NCBI GenBank assembly: GCA_026125795.1
Contig: JAHCKM010000001.1
Span: forward strand, 62,001-126,000
DNA length: 64,000 nucleotides
Source: Burkholderiaceae bacterium
Lineage (GTDB): Bacteria > Pseudomonadota > Gammaproteobacteria > Burkholderiales > Burkholderiaceae_C
Direction: 5' to 3'
In this document: positions 34,240 through 43,024 of the stretch, in pieces
How the letters are laid out: every line of letters begins with the position of its first letter
Position numbering within the stretch: the stretch's first letter is position 1
The notes under the pieces: model-generated
Database searches by the model: none
Told to the model about the DNA's origin: nothing
The model's input: the letters and a program-made list of their open reading frames with translations, nothing else
Program-made: the position numbers and the translations under genes

Positions 34240-37042
34240 GGCCGCCGCGCTCGGCGATGAGGGGCCGGCCGACGCCGGCGGCGACACCATCGGTCCGTAC
34301 CGCTTGATGCACGAGTTGGGCAGCGGCGGCATGGGCACGGTGTGGCTGGCCGAGCGCATCGACGGCGTGCTGCAGCGCCAGGTGGCGCTCAAGCTGCCGC
34401 GTACCGGCTGGGCCGCGGGGCTGGCGCAGCGCATGGCGCGCGAGCGCGACATCCTGGCCGCGCTGGAGCATCCGCGCATCGCGCGGCTGTACGACGCCGG
34501 CACCACGCCCGAGGGGCGGCCGTGGCTGGCCATGGAGCGCATCGACGGCGAGCCGATCGACGATCACTGCCAGCGCCTGCAGCTCGATGTGCCCGCGCGG
34601 CTGCGCTTGTTCCTGCAGGTGGCCGACGCGGTGGCGCACGCGCATGCGCGGCTGATCGTGCACCGCGACCTAAAGCCGAACAACATCCTGGTCACGCCGC
34701 AAGGCGAGGTGAAGCTGCTCGATTTCGGCGTGGCCAAGCTGCTGCAAGACGAGCCGCTGCCGTCGGCCAACCTGACGCAGCAGATCGGCCGCGCGGTGAC
34801 GCCCGACTATGCGTCGCCGGAGCAGGTGGGCGGTCGTGCGGTGACGGTGGGTACTGACGTGTATTCGCTCGGCGTGGTGCTGTACGAGCTGCTCACCGGC
34901 GAGCGGCCGTATCGCGTCGAGCGCTACAGCGCTGCCGCGCTCGAAGACGCGATCCAACGCGCCGACGTGGCGCCGGCCAGCTCGCGTGTCGCGCGCGATC
35001 GCAAGCGGGCGCGCGCGCTGCGCGGCGACATCGACACCATCCTCGACAAGGCGCTGCGCAAGGATGCGGCGCAGCGTTATGCCAGCGTCGAGGCGATGGC
35101 GGCCGACGTGCGGCGCCATCTCGACGGGCAGCCGGTGTGGGCGCAGCGGCAGAGCTGGCGCTACCGCGCGCACAAGTTCGTGCGCCGGCATCGGCTCGCG
35201 CTGCTTGCGGTCTCGGGCGTCGGCCTGTCGCTGTTGCTGGGCCTGAGCGCCGCGCTGTGGCAGGCGCGCGAGGCGCGGCTGCAGGCCGAGGCAGCGCGGC
35301 GCGAGGCGCAGCGCGCGCAGGCGGTGCAGGACGTGCTGTTGTCGATCTTCAGGGCCAACTCGGCGCAGCAGCCCGACCCGATCAGGGCGCGCAACACCAC
35401 CGCGCGCGAGCTGCTCGACCTCGGCGCGACCAAGGCGGTCAGCCTGCTGCAAGGCGCCCCCGAAGCGCAGGATGCCGTGCTCGACACGCTGGCCGACATG
35501 TACTACCAGCTGGAGCTGACCGAGGAGGCGGCGCGCATGCGCATGCAGCGCGCCGAGGCGTTGAAGCGCGCATTCGGCGCCAACGACCCGCGCGTGGCCG
35601 ATGCGCTGCTGTCGTATGCCGAGGACGTGTCGGCCACCGACCTGCCGCTGCGCGCACTGCCGGCGCTGGCCGAAGCCCGCCGCATCGTCGAGGGCGCCAC
35701 CGATGAAGCGTCGCGCCTGCGCGGCTGGGTGCGCCTGAGCGCCACGCGCGTGCAGCGTTACCTCTCGGTGCCGACCATGCGCGACGACGCGCTGGCGGCG
35801 TTGCGCCACTTCGAACGGCACCCCGATCGATGGAACGAGCGCTTCCACGCGCTGCAGGCGGTGGCGCTGGCGCATGTCATGGCCGGCGAGTTCGCGCAGG
35901 CCGAAGCCAACCACCGTGCGGCGATCGAGCTGGCCGAGCGCGAGAACGCAGGTCCGACGGTGTGGTCGATCACGCCGACGGTGCAGCTGGCCGAGGCGCA
36001 GATCGGCCGGCTGCAGTTCGAGGAGGCCGAGAAGAACCTGCGCAGCGCGCTGGCGCTGGCGCTGCGGCTGCAAGGCGAGCGCAGCGGTGCCGCGCTGCAG
36101 ACGCAGCTCAAGCTGGGCGCCTTCCTGCATGCCACCGGCCGCCGCGATGAAGGCGCGCGACTGGTTGCCCAGGCGCAGGACGCGCTGCGCCAGCCCGACG
36201 CGCTCGCCACCGCCGATGCGGCCCGCACGGCGCGCCATGTCATCGGCACACTGGCGCAGGCCGAAGGGCACATCGCGCGCGCGCAGGCGGCGTTCGAGGC
36301 CCAGGTGGCGGAGTTGCGGCGCCAGCTGCCGGGCTCGCTGCCGCTGGCGCGCACGCTGCTGCTGCAGGCGGCTCCGCAGATCGCGATGGGCCGCTACGAC
36401 GCGGCGGCCCAAGTGCTCGACGAGGCGCTGCAGCTGCAGCTGGCAGTCAGCGGCGGCGCCGGCGATCCGGCGCTGGCCAACCGCTACCGCCTCGAGCGCG
36501 CACGCTTGGCGCTGGCGCGCGGCGATGCCGCTGAGGCCGAGCGCGAGCTGCAGGCCGTGGCGGCCCCGCGCGATGTCGCCGCGCTGCCGCTGCAGCCCGA
36601 CGACCTGTCGGCCCGGCTGTTGTTGGCGCAGACGCGGCTGCTCCAGCAGCGTGCGGCCGATGCCGAGGCGCTGGCGGCTGAAGCGCTGGCCCAGCTGCAG
36701 GGCTCGCCGCTGCGCGAGCGTTTCATCGCCCTCGAAGCCGAGGCGCGGCTGCGCCTGGGCCAGGCGCGCCTGCGTAACGGCCGCGCCGCCGCGGCACGCG
36801 AGCCGCTCGAGCGGGCGCTCGCGCTGCGTTCGGGCCACGAGGATGCGATCAGCCCGCGCGTGGCCGAGGCGCAGATCGTGCTGGCCGAATGTCTGCTCGA
36901 CCTCGGTGAACGCCCCGCTGCGCTGGCGCTGCTCGCGCGGGCACGCCGCGCCCATGGCGCGCAGGCCGAACTGGCGCCGCATTTCGTCCGGCCGCTGCTG
37001 TCCGCGCAGGCGCGCATGAGCGCCGGCCCGGTTGTGCGCTGA
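34040..37042 (+). CDS. transmembrane serine/threonine protein kinase with C-terminal TPR-like region
   Basis: The 1000-residue protein has a ~65-residue helical N-terminal segment (duplicated in the preceding ORF), then a Hanks-type kinase domain (about 85-360): ELGSGGMGTVWLAE glycine loop, catalytic Lys118 in VALKLP, HRDLKPNN with His208 and Asp210, LLDFGVAK and YASPEQ. A TM helix follows at about 385-407, then a long Ala/Arg/Glu-rich helical region of TPR-like repeats that would be periplasmic. All catalytic residues are present, so it should be active. With the upstream sigma factor it forms a recurrent ECF-kinase pair; the C-terminal region may sense an envelope signal or bind protein partners. 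Confidence 0.9.
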   Translation: MPPRATPDTQHLQQLNTLLEVGLALPEGEREAWLQALPEGQHALVPLLRAMLRRAAVETDAFMRAPAAAALGDEGPADAGGDTIGPYRLMHELGSGGMGTVWLAERIDGVLQRQVALKLPRTGWAAGLAQRMARERDILAALEHPRIARLYDAGTTPEGRPWLAMERIDGEPIDDHCQRLQLDVPARLRLFLQVADAVAHAHARLIVHRDLKPNNILVTPQGEVKLLDFGVAKLLQDEPLPSANLTQQIGRAVTPDYASPEQVGGRAVTVGTDVYSLGVVLYELLTGERPYRVERYSAAALEDAIQRADVAPASSRVARDRKRARALRGDIDTILDKALRKDAAQRYASVEAMAADVRRHLDGQPVWAQRQSWRYRAHKFVRRHRLALLAVSGVGLSLLLGLSAALWQAREARLQAEAARREAQRAQAVQDVLLSIFRANSAQQPDPIRARNTTARELLDLGATKAVSLLQGAPEAQDAVLDTLADMYYQLELTEEAARMRMQRAEALKRAFGANDPRVADALLSYAEDVSATDLPLRALPALAEARRIVEGATDEASRLRGWVRLSATRVQRYLSVPTMRDDALAALRHFERHPDRWNERFHALQAVALAHVMAGEFAQAEANHRAAIELAERENAGPTVWSITPTVQLAEAQIGRLQFEEAEKNLRSALALALRLQGERSGAALQTQLKLGAFLHATGRRDEGARLVAQAQDALRQPDALATADAARTARHVIGTLAQAEGHIARAQAAFEAQVAELRRQLPGSLPLARTLLLQAAPQIAMGRYDAAAQVLDEALQLQLAVSGGAGDPALANRYRLERARLALARGDAAEAERELQAVAAPRDVAALPLQPDDLSARLLLAQTRLLQQRAADAEALAAEALAQLQGSPLRERFIALEAEARLRLGQARLRNGRAAAAREPLERALALRSGHEDAISPRVAEAQIVLAECLLDLGERPAALALLARARRAHGAQAELAPHFVRPLLSAQARMSAGPVVR

Positions 37043-37047
37043 CCAGA

Positions 37048-37290
37048 CTAGCGGGAATCCTCGGGCGGCTGCGAGTCAAACTCGTCGAGCCACTGCGCGG
37101 GCATGGTGTCGGGCGGGTCTTCGCGCACCTCCAGCCCCTGCCAGAGGTCGAACGACGACTCGCGCCACCAGCGGTCGATCTTGACCGGCTTGAGCTCGCT
37201 CGGTGCCTGGGGCTGCGCCTGTACGTTGACCGCCGCTGCATTGGTGCCTTGCAGGCCGGCGGGTTTGTAGACGAATCGGATGGTGGCCAT
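37048..37290 (-). CDS. small conserved hypothetical protein
   Basis: The 80-residue protein starts MATIRFVYKPAGLQG and contains KPVKIDRWWRESSFDLWQGLEV and an acidic C-terminus. I do not recognise a family. It is convergent with the kinase gene (5 bp apart). ATG 37290 is preferred over the further upstream start because the first residues then form a plausible beta strand; the ORF extension is low-complexity. No TM or signal. Confidence 0.55.
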   Translation of the reverse strand: MATIRFVYKPAGLQGTNAAAVNVQAQPQAPSELKPVKIDRWWRESSFDLWQGLEVREDPPDTMPAQWLDEFDSQPPEDSR

Positions 37291-37454
37291 GGTGTGAAAC
37301 GCGTGCTTCCCGGCGCGGACACCCGCGGCCGGCATCCTTTTCCCGCCGCGGCGAGGCTCTTTTATACGCCTGAAGGCCGCACCGCAACAGCCCGGATGCC
37401 CTCAAAGCGGACTACGAACTAGGGCCAGCCCCGGCCCTGCTACCCTGCGGCCCC

Positions 37455-38294
37455 ATGCTGGAGCCGCTGCGCCTCGCCTTGTCATCGCCCATACGCAAGG
37501 CGGCGTTGGCTTTCGCTGCAGCGATGCCGGCGCTGTCGGCCAGTGCGCAGGACGAAGTGCCTTTCGTCGTGTCGCCCGAGCCCGTGACGCTGGCGATGCT
37601 CACGATGGCGAGCGTCGGGCCGCGCGATGTCGTGCTCGACCTCGGTTCCGGCGATGGCCGCATCGTGATCACCGCGGCCAAACGATTCGGTGCGCGCGGT
37701 CTCGGCGTGGAGCTGTCGCCGCAGCTGGTTGAAAAGAGCCGCGACAACGCGCGCCGCGCCGGCGTGGCCGAGCGGGCCCAGTTCCGAATGCAAGATCTGT
37801 TCGAGACCGACCTGTCGCAGGCCAGCGTGATCACGATGTATCTATTGCCCGAAGTCAACCTGCAACTGCGGCCCAAGCTGCTGGCGCTGAAGCCGGGCAC
37901 GCGCATCGTCTCGCACGATTGGGACATGGGCGATTGGAAGCCCGACCGCACGCTTGTGGTGGATGCGCCGGACAAGCCGGTGGGGCTCGAGAAGAAGAGC
38001 CGCGTGCATTTCTGGCGCGTGCCGGCGCGGCTCGCCGGGCTGTGGTGTGCTCAGGACGCGGCGCTGCGCCTGGAGCAGACGTTCCAGCAGCTGAACGGGC
38101 AGTTCATGCGCGCAGACGCTTCGCTGCCGTTCGATGCGCGCATCGACGGCACGGCGGTCAACGCAGGGCGGCCGCAAGGGCGCCTGCGCATGGTGCTGCA
38201 GCGCGAGACCTTGCGCGTTGATCTGGCGCAGGGTCGCTACCGGGCGCTGCACGGGCTGGCCTTCGTGCGCAGCAGCGGCGCCGGCTGCCCATGA
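37455..38294 (+). CDS. class I SAM-dependent methyltransferase-like protein with N-terminal signal sequence
   Basis: The 279-residue protein has a hydrophobic export-type N-terminus ending ALSASAQDE (about residue 35), then a methyltransferase core: VVLDLGSGDGRIVITAA motif I near residue 60, GVELSPQLVEKSRDNA, and MYLLPEVNLQLRPKL. The region after ~155 is an unassigned C-terminal domain with DGTAVNAG and beta structure. A SAM enzyme outside the cytoplasm would be unusual, so either the leader is not cleaved or the domain has another role. The related bacterial proteins I recall keep the same leader. The target is unknown. Confidence 0.75.
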   Translation: MLEPLRLALSSPIRKAALAFAAAMPALSASAQDEVPFVVSPEPVTLAMLTMASVGPRDVVLDLGSGDGRIVITAAKRFGARGLGVELSPQLVEKSRDNARRAGVAERAQFRMQDLFETDLSQASVITMYLLPEVNLQLRPKLLALKPGTRIVSHDWDMGDWKPDRTLVVDAPDKPVGLEKKSRVHFWRVPARLAGLWCAQDAALRLEQTFQQLNGQFMRADASLPFDARIDGTAVNAGRPQGRLRMVLQRETLRVDLAQGRYRALHGLAFVRSSGAGCP

Positions 38295-38534
38295 CCGACT
38301 TGGCCGGCCGAGCGCCTCGGGGACATCGATAAAAACTGCCACAAAAGGCAACCGCGAGTCGGCGCTGCCCCGGGTGGCCTGCGTTCTATGACAAGCTTGC
38401 TGCGCGCTGCGCTCGAGCCGGTCTCGATGCCGGTCCACCGGATCCGTGCACCGTCGCAGACGAGCGCTGACTGAACCCCCGACCCGGCGCCGCTCCCGAC
38501 GCGGCGCGGCAAGAAGTTTTTGCCTGCCACACAG

Positions 38535-39212
38535 ATGAACCTGCTGCCTTTCGACCGCGACGCGTTGTTGTCCCTGCTGTCTCACTACAACGAAGCGGTC
38601 TGGCCGTGGCAGGTGTTGTGGGTGGCGCTCGCGTTCGCCGCACTCGGACTGCTGCATCCGTCGACGCGCAGCGCCTTCAAGTGGCGCGGCATCGCGGTGA
38701 TCCTGGCCGCCCTGTGGGCCTGGATGGCGGTGGTGTTTCACTTCGCCTTCTTCAGCACGATCCAGCCCGCGGCCTGGCTGTTCGGTGGGTTGTCGCTGTT
38801 GCAGGCGGCCGGGCTGGCTTGGTATGGCGCACTGCACGACGGCTTCAAGCCGGTCGTGCCCGGGCCGCTGGCGCCTGGGCGCCTGCTGGCCGCCGGGGTG
38901 CTGATCGGCTACGCGCTGCTGGCCTACCCCATGCTCGGCTGGGAGCAGGGACTGCGCTACCCGGCCACGCCGACCTTCGGCCTGCCGGGGCCGACCACGC
39001 TCTACACCGTGGGCCTGCTGCTGCTCGCGGGGCCTGCGGTGCCGCGGCTGCTGTTCATCGTGCCGATGTTGTGGGCGCTGATCGGTTCGATGGCGGCGAT
39101 GACGCTCGGGCTGACGCAGGACCTGATGCTGTGGCTGGCCGGCATCGCCGCGGTGTGGGCCATCGCGGCCCCCGCGCCGGCCGCGCCGCAACTCGACCCC
39201 GACGCGCGCTGA
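38535..39212 (+). CDS. multi-pass membrane protein (DUF6064-like)
   Basis: The 225-residue protein has six to seven hydrophobic segments and starts MNLLPFDRDALLSLLSHYNEAVWP, a short amphipathic leader seen in DUF6064 membrane proteins. Conserved-looking motifs include FHFAFFSTIQPAAW and YPMLGWEQG. The function of this family is not known to me. ATG 38535 is chosen over an in-frame ATG at 38520 for lack of ribosome site before the latter. It stands alone between the methyltransferase and the DUF1269-like gene. Confidence 0.7.
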   Translation: MNLLPFDRDALLSLLSHYNEAVWPWQVLWVALAFAALGLLHPSTRSAFKWRGIAVILAALWAWMAVVFHFAFFSTIQPAAWLFGGLSLLQAAGLAWYGALHDGFKPVVPGPLAPGRLLAAGVLIGYALLAYPMLGWEQGLRYPATPTFGLPGPTTLYTVGLLLLAGPAVPRLLFIVPMLWALIGSMAAMTLGLTQDLMLWLAGIAAVWAIAAPAPAAPQLDPDAR

Positions 39213-39337
39213 ACCGCAGCCCGGGCCCGCCCGGGGCACACCCTGCCGCCGGCAGGGGAATACGCGCGACACCCGCTGCGCGCGGGTGTAGAACCATCCG
39301 CAGGGTGTCCACCGAAACTGGCATCCGAGGAGGCCGT

Positions 39338-39850
39338 ATGCGCAAACGCATCTACTGGCTGCTGCCCGACCTGGCGAGTGCGCGCCGCGTGATGGACGAT
39401 CTGCTGCTCGCGCGCATCGAGAACCGCCACATCCACTTCATGGCGCGCGAGGGTGTGGACCTCACCGGGCTGCATGAGGCCAATCTGCTGCAGGCGTCGG
39501 ACTTCGTGCGCGCGGCGCAGATGGGCATGGTGCTCGGCGCCGCGGTGGGCGCGGCCGCCGGCGCGCTGCTCACGTTGTCATGGCTGGGCGACACGCTGTC
39601 CAAGCCCGCGCTGGTGGCGGCGCTGGCGGCGATCGGTGCCGGCTTCGGCGCCTGGGCGGCCAGCATGATCGGTGCGTCGATGCCGAGCCGGCGCCTGCAG
39701 CGCTTTGCGCCCGCGCTGGCGCGCGGCGAGATCCTGCTGATGGTCGACGTGCCGAACCTGCGCGTCAACGAGATCGAGGCGATGCTGCACGCCAAGCACC
39801 AGGAAGGGCGCGACGAGGGCCTGGAGCCCAACGTGCCGGCGTTTCCGTGA
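39338..39850 (+). CDS. DUF1269-like membrane protein
   Basis: The 170-residue protein has MRKRIYWLLPDLASARRVMDDLL at the N-terminus (short ferredoxin-like fold), two close TM segments in the middle (about 65-85 and 95-115, with GAAVGAAAGALLTL glycine pattern), and ends in LLMVDVPNLRVNEIEAML. This matches small DUF1269/DUF1269-like membrane proteins thought to be stress-linked, with no proven function. GAGGAGGCC just before ATG 39338 is a strong ribosome site. The convergent TetR gene ends 27 bp away. Confidence 0.75.
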   Translation: MRKRIYWLLPDLASARRVMDDLLLARIENRHIHFMAREGVDLTGLHEANLLQASDFVRAAQMGMVLGAAVGAAAGALLTLSWLGDTLSKPALVAALAAIGAGFGAWAASMIGASMPSRRLQRFAPALARGEILLMVDVPNLRVNEIEAMLHAKHQEGRDEGLEPNVPAFP

Positions 39851-39877
39851 TGCGCTGACCGACCCACAGCGTCGAGG

Positions 39878-40555
39878 TCACCGCTGGCGACGTGGCTGTG
39901 CCGCCGCCCGCGCCGGCGCGGCATGCGCCTCGCGCAGCGCGGCGTCGATCAGCGCGTCGGCCATCCACAGCGCAATGCGTTCGACCTCGCGGTCGTTGAC
40001 ACCCCAGATGTCCTTCAGTACCACCCACGGCTCGATGCCGAAGATTACCGACAGCGCGCGGTGCAGCTTGTGGTGCACGGCGTTGGGTATCTGTCCAACC
40101 AGCGGCGCCAGCGCGTGCTCGAGGATGCGCACGCGGTGGCCGCGGCGGTAGGTTTCTTCCTCCAGCAGGCCGGCGCGCTCGAGCGCCCAATGCTCCAGCG
40201 CCAGCTGCAGCGCGGCGCGCATCTGCGGCTCGAACTGCTTGAACAGCGGCGAGGTCTGCTCGAACAGCTCGCGCACGCGCGAGCGTCCGTCGGCCGCCTT
40301 GGACTTGAAGCCGCGCACGGGCTCGAGCGAGCGGTCGATGACGGCGGTGATCAGCACGCTGCGGCTCGGGAAGTAGCGGTATGCGGTGGCACGCGACACC
40401 TTGGAGCGCGCCGCCACCTCGGGCACCGAAGGCACGTGGCCGGCCTCGCGGATGATGGCCATCGCGGTGTCGAGCAGCAGTCGGAACGTCGCCGCGCGCA
40501 CGCCGCGCTCCGGCGGCTGCGGCGCCTGCGTGACCTTGATCTTCAGCGTGGCCAT
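39878..40555 (-). CDS. TetR-family transcriptional regulator
   Basis: The 225-residue protein has an N-terminal TetR helix-turn-helix (TFRLLLDTAMAIIREAG, VPEVAARSKVSRATAYRYFPSR, about residues 20-70) and a helical ligand-binding C-terminus without close known type. ATG 40555 is used; the in-frame extension to 40654 would cover the promoter region. It is divergent from the FAH-type gene that opens the catabolic island, and a clear TetR-type dyad lies between them. It is the only regulator in the region, so it is likely the repressor of the island. Confidence 0.87.
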   Translation of the reverse strand: MATLKIKVTQAPQPPERGVRAATFRLLLDTAMAIIREAGHVPSVPEVAARSKVSRATAYRYFPSRSVLITAVIDRSLEPVRGFKSKAADGRSRVRELFEQTSPLFKQFEPQMRAALQLALEHWALERAGLLEEETYRRGHRVRILEHALAPLVGQIPNAVHHKLHRALSVIFGIEPWVVLKDIWGVNDREVERIALWMADALIDAALREAHAAPARAAAQPRRQR

Positions 40556-40592
40556 GCGGGTAAGTCCCGGGCCGGACGCAGGGCCGATCGGG

Positions 40593-40622
40593 TTGCGGCT
40601 GCCGCGCGCGCGACCGTATGAT
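40593..40622 (+). promoter_or_regulatory. sigma-70-type promoter of the catabolic island
   Basis: TTGCGG (40593-40598) and TATGAT (40617-40622) with an 18-bp spacer give a fair -35 and a good -10. Transcription would start near 40628, just before the TetR dyad, and run into the FAH-type gene at 40752. Confidence 0.55.
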
Positions 40623-40637
40623 CCACCGATCCCGATT

Positions 40638-40653
40638 TGAGACACATGTCTCA
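40638..40653. promoter_or_regulatory. TetR-type operator dyad
   Basis: TGAGACA (40638-40644) and TGTCTCA (40647-40653) are a perfect 7-bp inverted repeat around CA. It lies about 10 bp past the predicted transcription start and 83 bp from the divergent tetR start, a good place for repression of both directions. Confidence 0.7.
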
Positions 40654-40751
40654 TTTTCCATCGGGGCAGAACGGTTTTTCAATCCGATCTTGCGGCGAGG
40701 CGTCCGGACAAACCCGCCCGACCGCCAAGACACCACGGAGACGAGAGCAGC

Positions 40752-41633
40752 ATGCGCATCGCCAGCTGGAGCTGGGGTGGACGTGAACATGCGGGCATCG
40801 TGTCGCCCGACGGACGCGAGGCCACGCCGCTGCTGGTGGACTACGCCGGCGGCGCCGCCATGCGGCTGATCGAGGCGCTGGTGCGCGGCGAGCCGCTGCC
40901 GTCGGCCAACGGTCCGCGCATCGCGGTGGACGCGATCACGCTGCGCGCGCCGATTCCGCGTCCGCGACGCAACATCTTCTGCGTCGGGCGCAATTACCAC
41001 GCGCATGCGCAGGAGCTGTCGGGCAGCGTGTTCCGCGACAACCTGCCCAAGGAGCACCAGTGGCCGATGGTGTTCACCAAATTCCCCGAGACGGTGGTCG
41101 GCCCGCACGATGCGGTGCGCCTGCCGGGCAGGGCGGTGTCGGAGCAGATCGACTACGAAAGCGAGCTCGCGGTGATCATCGGCCGCGGCGGGCGCGACAT
41201 CCCGGCCGCGCGAGCGATGGACCATGTGTGCGGCTACACCATCGTCAACGACGTGAGCGCGCGCGACGTGCAGGTGCGCCACAACCAATGGATGCTCGGC
41301 AAGAACTGCGACACCTTCTGTCCGATGGGGCCGTGGATCGTCACCGCCGACGAGCTCGATGCGCGCGACACGCGGCTGCGCGGCTGGGTGACGCCGGCCG
41401 GCGGCGAGCGCGAGCTGCGCCAGGACGCACGCACGCGCGACATGATCTTCGACATCCCGACGCTGATCGAGACCTGCTCGCGCGGGATCACGCTGCTGCC
41501 GGGGGACATCATCGCCACCGGCACGCCGGCCGGCGTGGGCATGGGCTTCAGCCCACCCAAGTGGCTGCGAGTGGGTGATGTGGTGCGCATCGAAATCGAT
41601 GGCATTGGCGCCATCGAGAACCGCTTTGAGTAG
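40752..41633 (+). CDS. fumarylacetoacetate hydrolase family protein
   Basis: The 293-residue protein has the FAH fold: IFCVGRNYHAHAQEL near residue 75, FTKFPETVVGPHDAVRLP, metal ligands in IDYESELAVIIGRG and NDVSARDVQ, and ATGTPAGVGMGFSPP. FAH-family enzymes cleave or decarboxylate beta-diketo acids, such as acylpyruvates or oxalocrotonate-type products of ring cleavage. It is the first gene of the TetR-linked island, and the alpha/beta hydrolase gene starts 3 bp after its stop. It is unlike the FAH gene at 17045 in the middle loop (HQWPMVFTKFPETV), so the substrate probably differs. Confidence 0.87.
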   Translation: MRIASWSWGGREHAGIVSPDGREATPLLVDYAGGAAMRLIEALVRGEPLPSANGPRIAVDAITLRAPIPRPRRNIFCVGRNYHAHAQELSGSVFRDNLPKEHQWPMVFTKFPETVVGPHDAVRLPGRAVSEQIDYESELAVIIGRGGRDIPAARAMDHVCGYTIVNDVSARDVQVRHNQWMLGKNCDTFCPMGPWIVTADELDARDTRLRGWVTPAGGERELRQDARTRDMIFDIPTLIETCSRGITLLPGDIIATGTPAGVGMGFSPPKWLRVGDVVRIEIDGIGAIENRFE

Positions 41634-41636
41634 CGC

Positions 41637-42431
41637 ATGGGCCTGTCGTTCGTCGAGCGCTGCGCGGTGGAAGACGAGGGCGACGGGCCTGCGGTGGTGT
41701 GCGTGCACGGCCTCGGCGGCAGCGGCAACACGTTCACGCCGCTGATGCCGGCGCTGCAGCGCCACCGCGTGGTGCGCATCGACCTGCCCGGCAGCGGCCG
41801 CTCGCACCGCGCCGAAGGTGCGCTGTCGATGGCGCGTTACGCCGATCTGGTGCAGTCCACGTGTGCGCGTCTGAACATCACGCGCGCGCACTTCGTCGGC
41901 CACTCGATGGGCAACATCGTGCTGCAGCAGGTGGCGGTGGCCGCGCCCAAGCTGGTCGCGAGCCTTGCGTTGTTCGGCCCGCTGATCGTGCCACCCGACG
42001 CAGCGCGCACGGCGATCCGCGCGCGCGGCGAGAAGGCGCAGAAGGAAGGCCCCGCCGGCATGCACGAGATCGCGCTGGCGCTGCTCAACGCGTCGATCTC
42101 GGCCGACACACGCTCCCGCCTGCCGCTGGCGGTGGCCTTCGTGCGCGAGAGCCTGATGCGGCAGGACCCCGACGGTTACGCGCGCAGCTGCTTTGCGCTG
42201 GCGGACGCGCCTGCCGCGGCGGTGGAGCAGATCGATGCTCCGGTGCTGCTCGTCACCGGCGACGAGGACGTGGTGGCACCGCCGCAGGCGGTGCGCGCGA
42301 TGGCCGAGAAGCTGTACCGCGCACGCTCCATGCGCGTCGTGGTGCTGCCCAAGTGCGGGCATTGGACGCCGGTGGAACGGCCCGAAGAGTGTGCGCGCGA
42401 GTTGCGTGGGTTTTTGGAGGCGCAGCGGTGA
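41637..42431 (+). CDS. alpha/beta hydrolase
   Basis: The 264-residue enzyme has the fold's full catalytic set: oxyanion loop HGLGGSGNT near residue 24, nucleophile Ser in FVGHSMGN near 92, acid Asp in LVTGDEDVVAP and His in KCGHWTPVERPEE. The form is like enol-lactone hydrolases and meta-cleavage C-C hydrolases of aromatic catabolism. It is separated by only 3 bp from the FAH gene, so the pair likely performs successive hydrolytic steps. Substrate unknown. After it lies a 593-bp non-coding stretch. Confidence 0.87.
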   Translation: MGLSFVERCAVEDEGDGPAVVCVHGLGGSGNTFTPLMPALQRHRVVRIDLPGSGRSHRAEGALSMARYADLVQSTCARLNITRAHFVGHSMGNIVLQQVAVAAPKLVASLALFGPLIVPPDAARTAIRARGEKAQKEGPAGMHEIALALLNASISADTRSRLPLAVAFVRESLMRQDPDGYARSCFALADAPAAAVEQIDAPVLLVTGDEDVVAPPQAVRAMAEKLYRARSMRVVVLPKCGHWTPVERPEECARELRGFLEAQR

Positions 42432-43024
42432 GTCTGCCTTCGTCTTTCGACCGAGCGTGCAAAGCCGCGGCCGGGTGTGCGCCGGCGCTCGTGTGCAGCG
42501 GTCGGCCCTGCGGGCCGACTCCCTTGCGGTCCTCGATCGCATGGCCCGCGTCGAAACTCCCTCCGCTCACTTCGTTCGCTGTGGTCGAACAGTCGACGCG
42601 AGTCAGAGGTGGAAGCGCGCGCTGCGCGCGCGCGGCCATGCGCTCTGCGGTCCTCAGCGCCGCACAATGTCGCTGCCGGCGCACACCCGACCACGGCTTT
42701 GCCGATGCACCGTGGTGTTGGTCGACGAACACCACGAGCGGCGCCACGCGGTGGGCGGTACCCGGTGTGGGCGACTTGTGGGGCGGCGAGGAGCGGAGCA
42801 GCGCGAGGGGAAGTCCGGCGCCGCAGGCGACGGACCGGCGAGAAGCCATGAGGCAGTGGCCCGTTCAGGGCCGCTGCGAGCGGCATCGCAGCCGCCCTCG
42901 TGATGCGAGCACCGCAGCGAAGTCGGCCTGCAGGGCCGACCGACCCAGTAGGAGCCCATACCGGGTACCGCCCGCCGCGCCGCGTTCACCACACGCATTG
43001 GTTGTCTAGCCAGGAGCTCAAGAC
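42432..43024. other. 593-bp non-coding stretch made of repeats
   Basis: No convincing gene is seen. The first half holds a 26-bp inverted repeat, arms at 42461-42486 and 42675-42700, matching at 24 of 26 positions. The second half is copy A of an inverted repeat element (42700-42986). Frames open here lack ribosome sites and codon bias. A promoter for the amidohydrolases could be in the last 60 bp, but none is clear. Confidence 0.6.
42700..42986 (-). repeat. inverted repeat element, copy A
   Basis: Reverse-complement of this segment aligns to 50022-50310. The best-kept part is 42832-42899 against 50104-50171, 66 of 68 bases identical by eye. Flanks drift more. The two copies point in opposite directions and bracket about 7.1 kb with the two amidohydrolase and four liv genes. 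Confidence 0.85.

Noticed and set aside
42432-43024. Short ORFs in the repeat region as genes
   Set aside because: Both strands and several frames are open at once, a sign of base composition; no ribosome site or domain, and the sequence is repeated in inverse form elsewhere.
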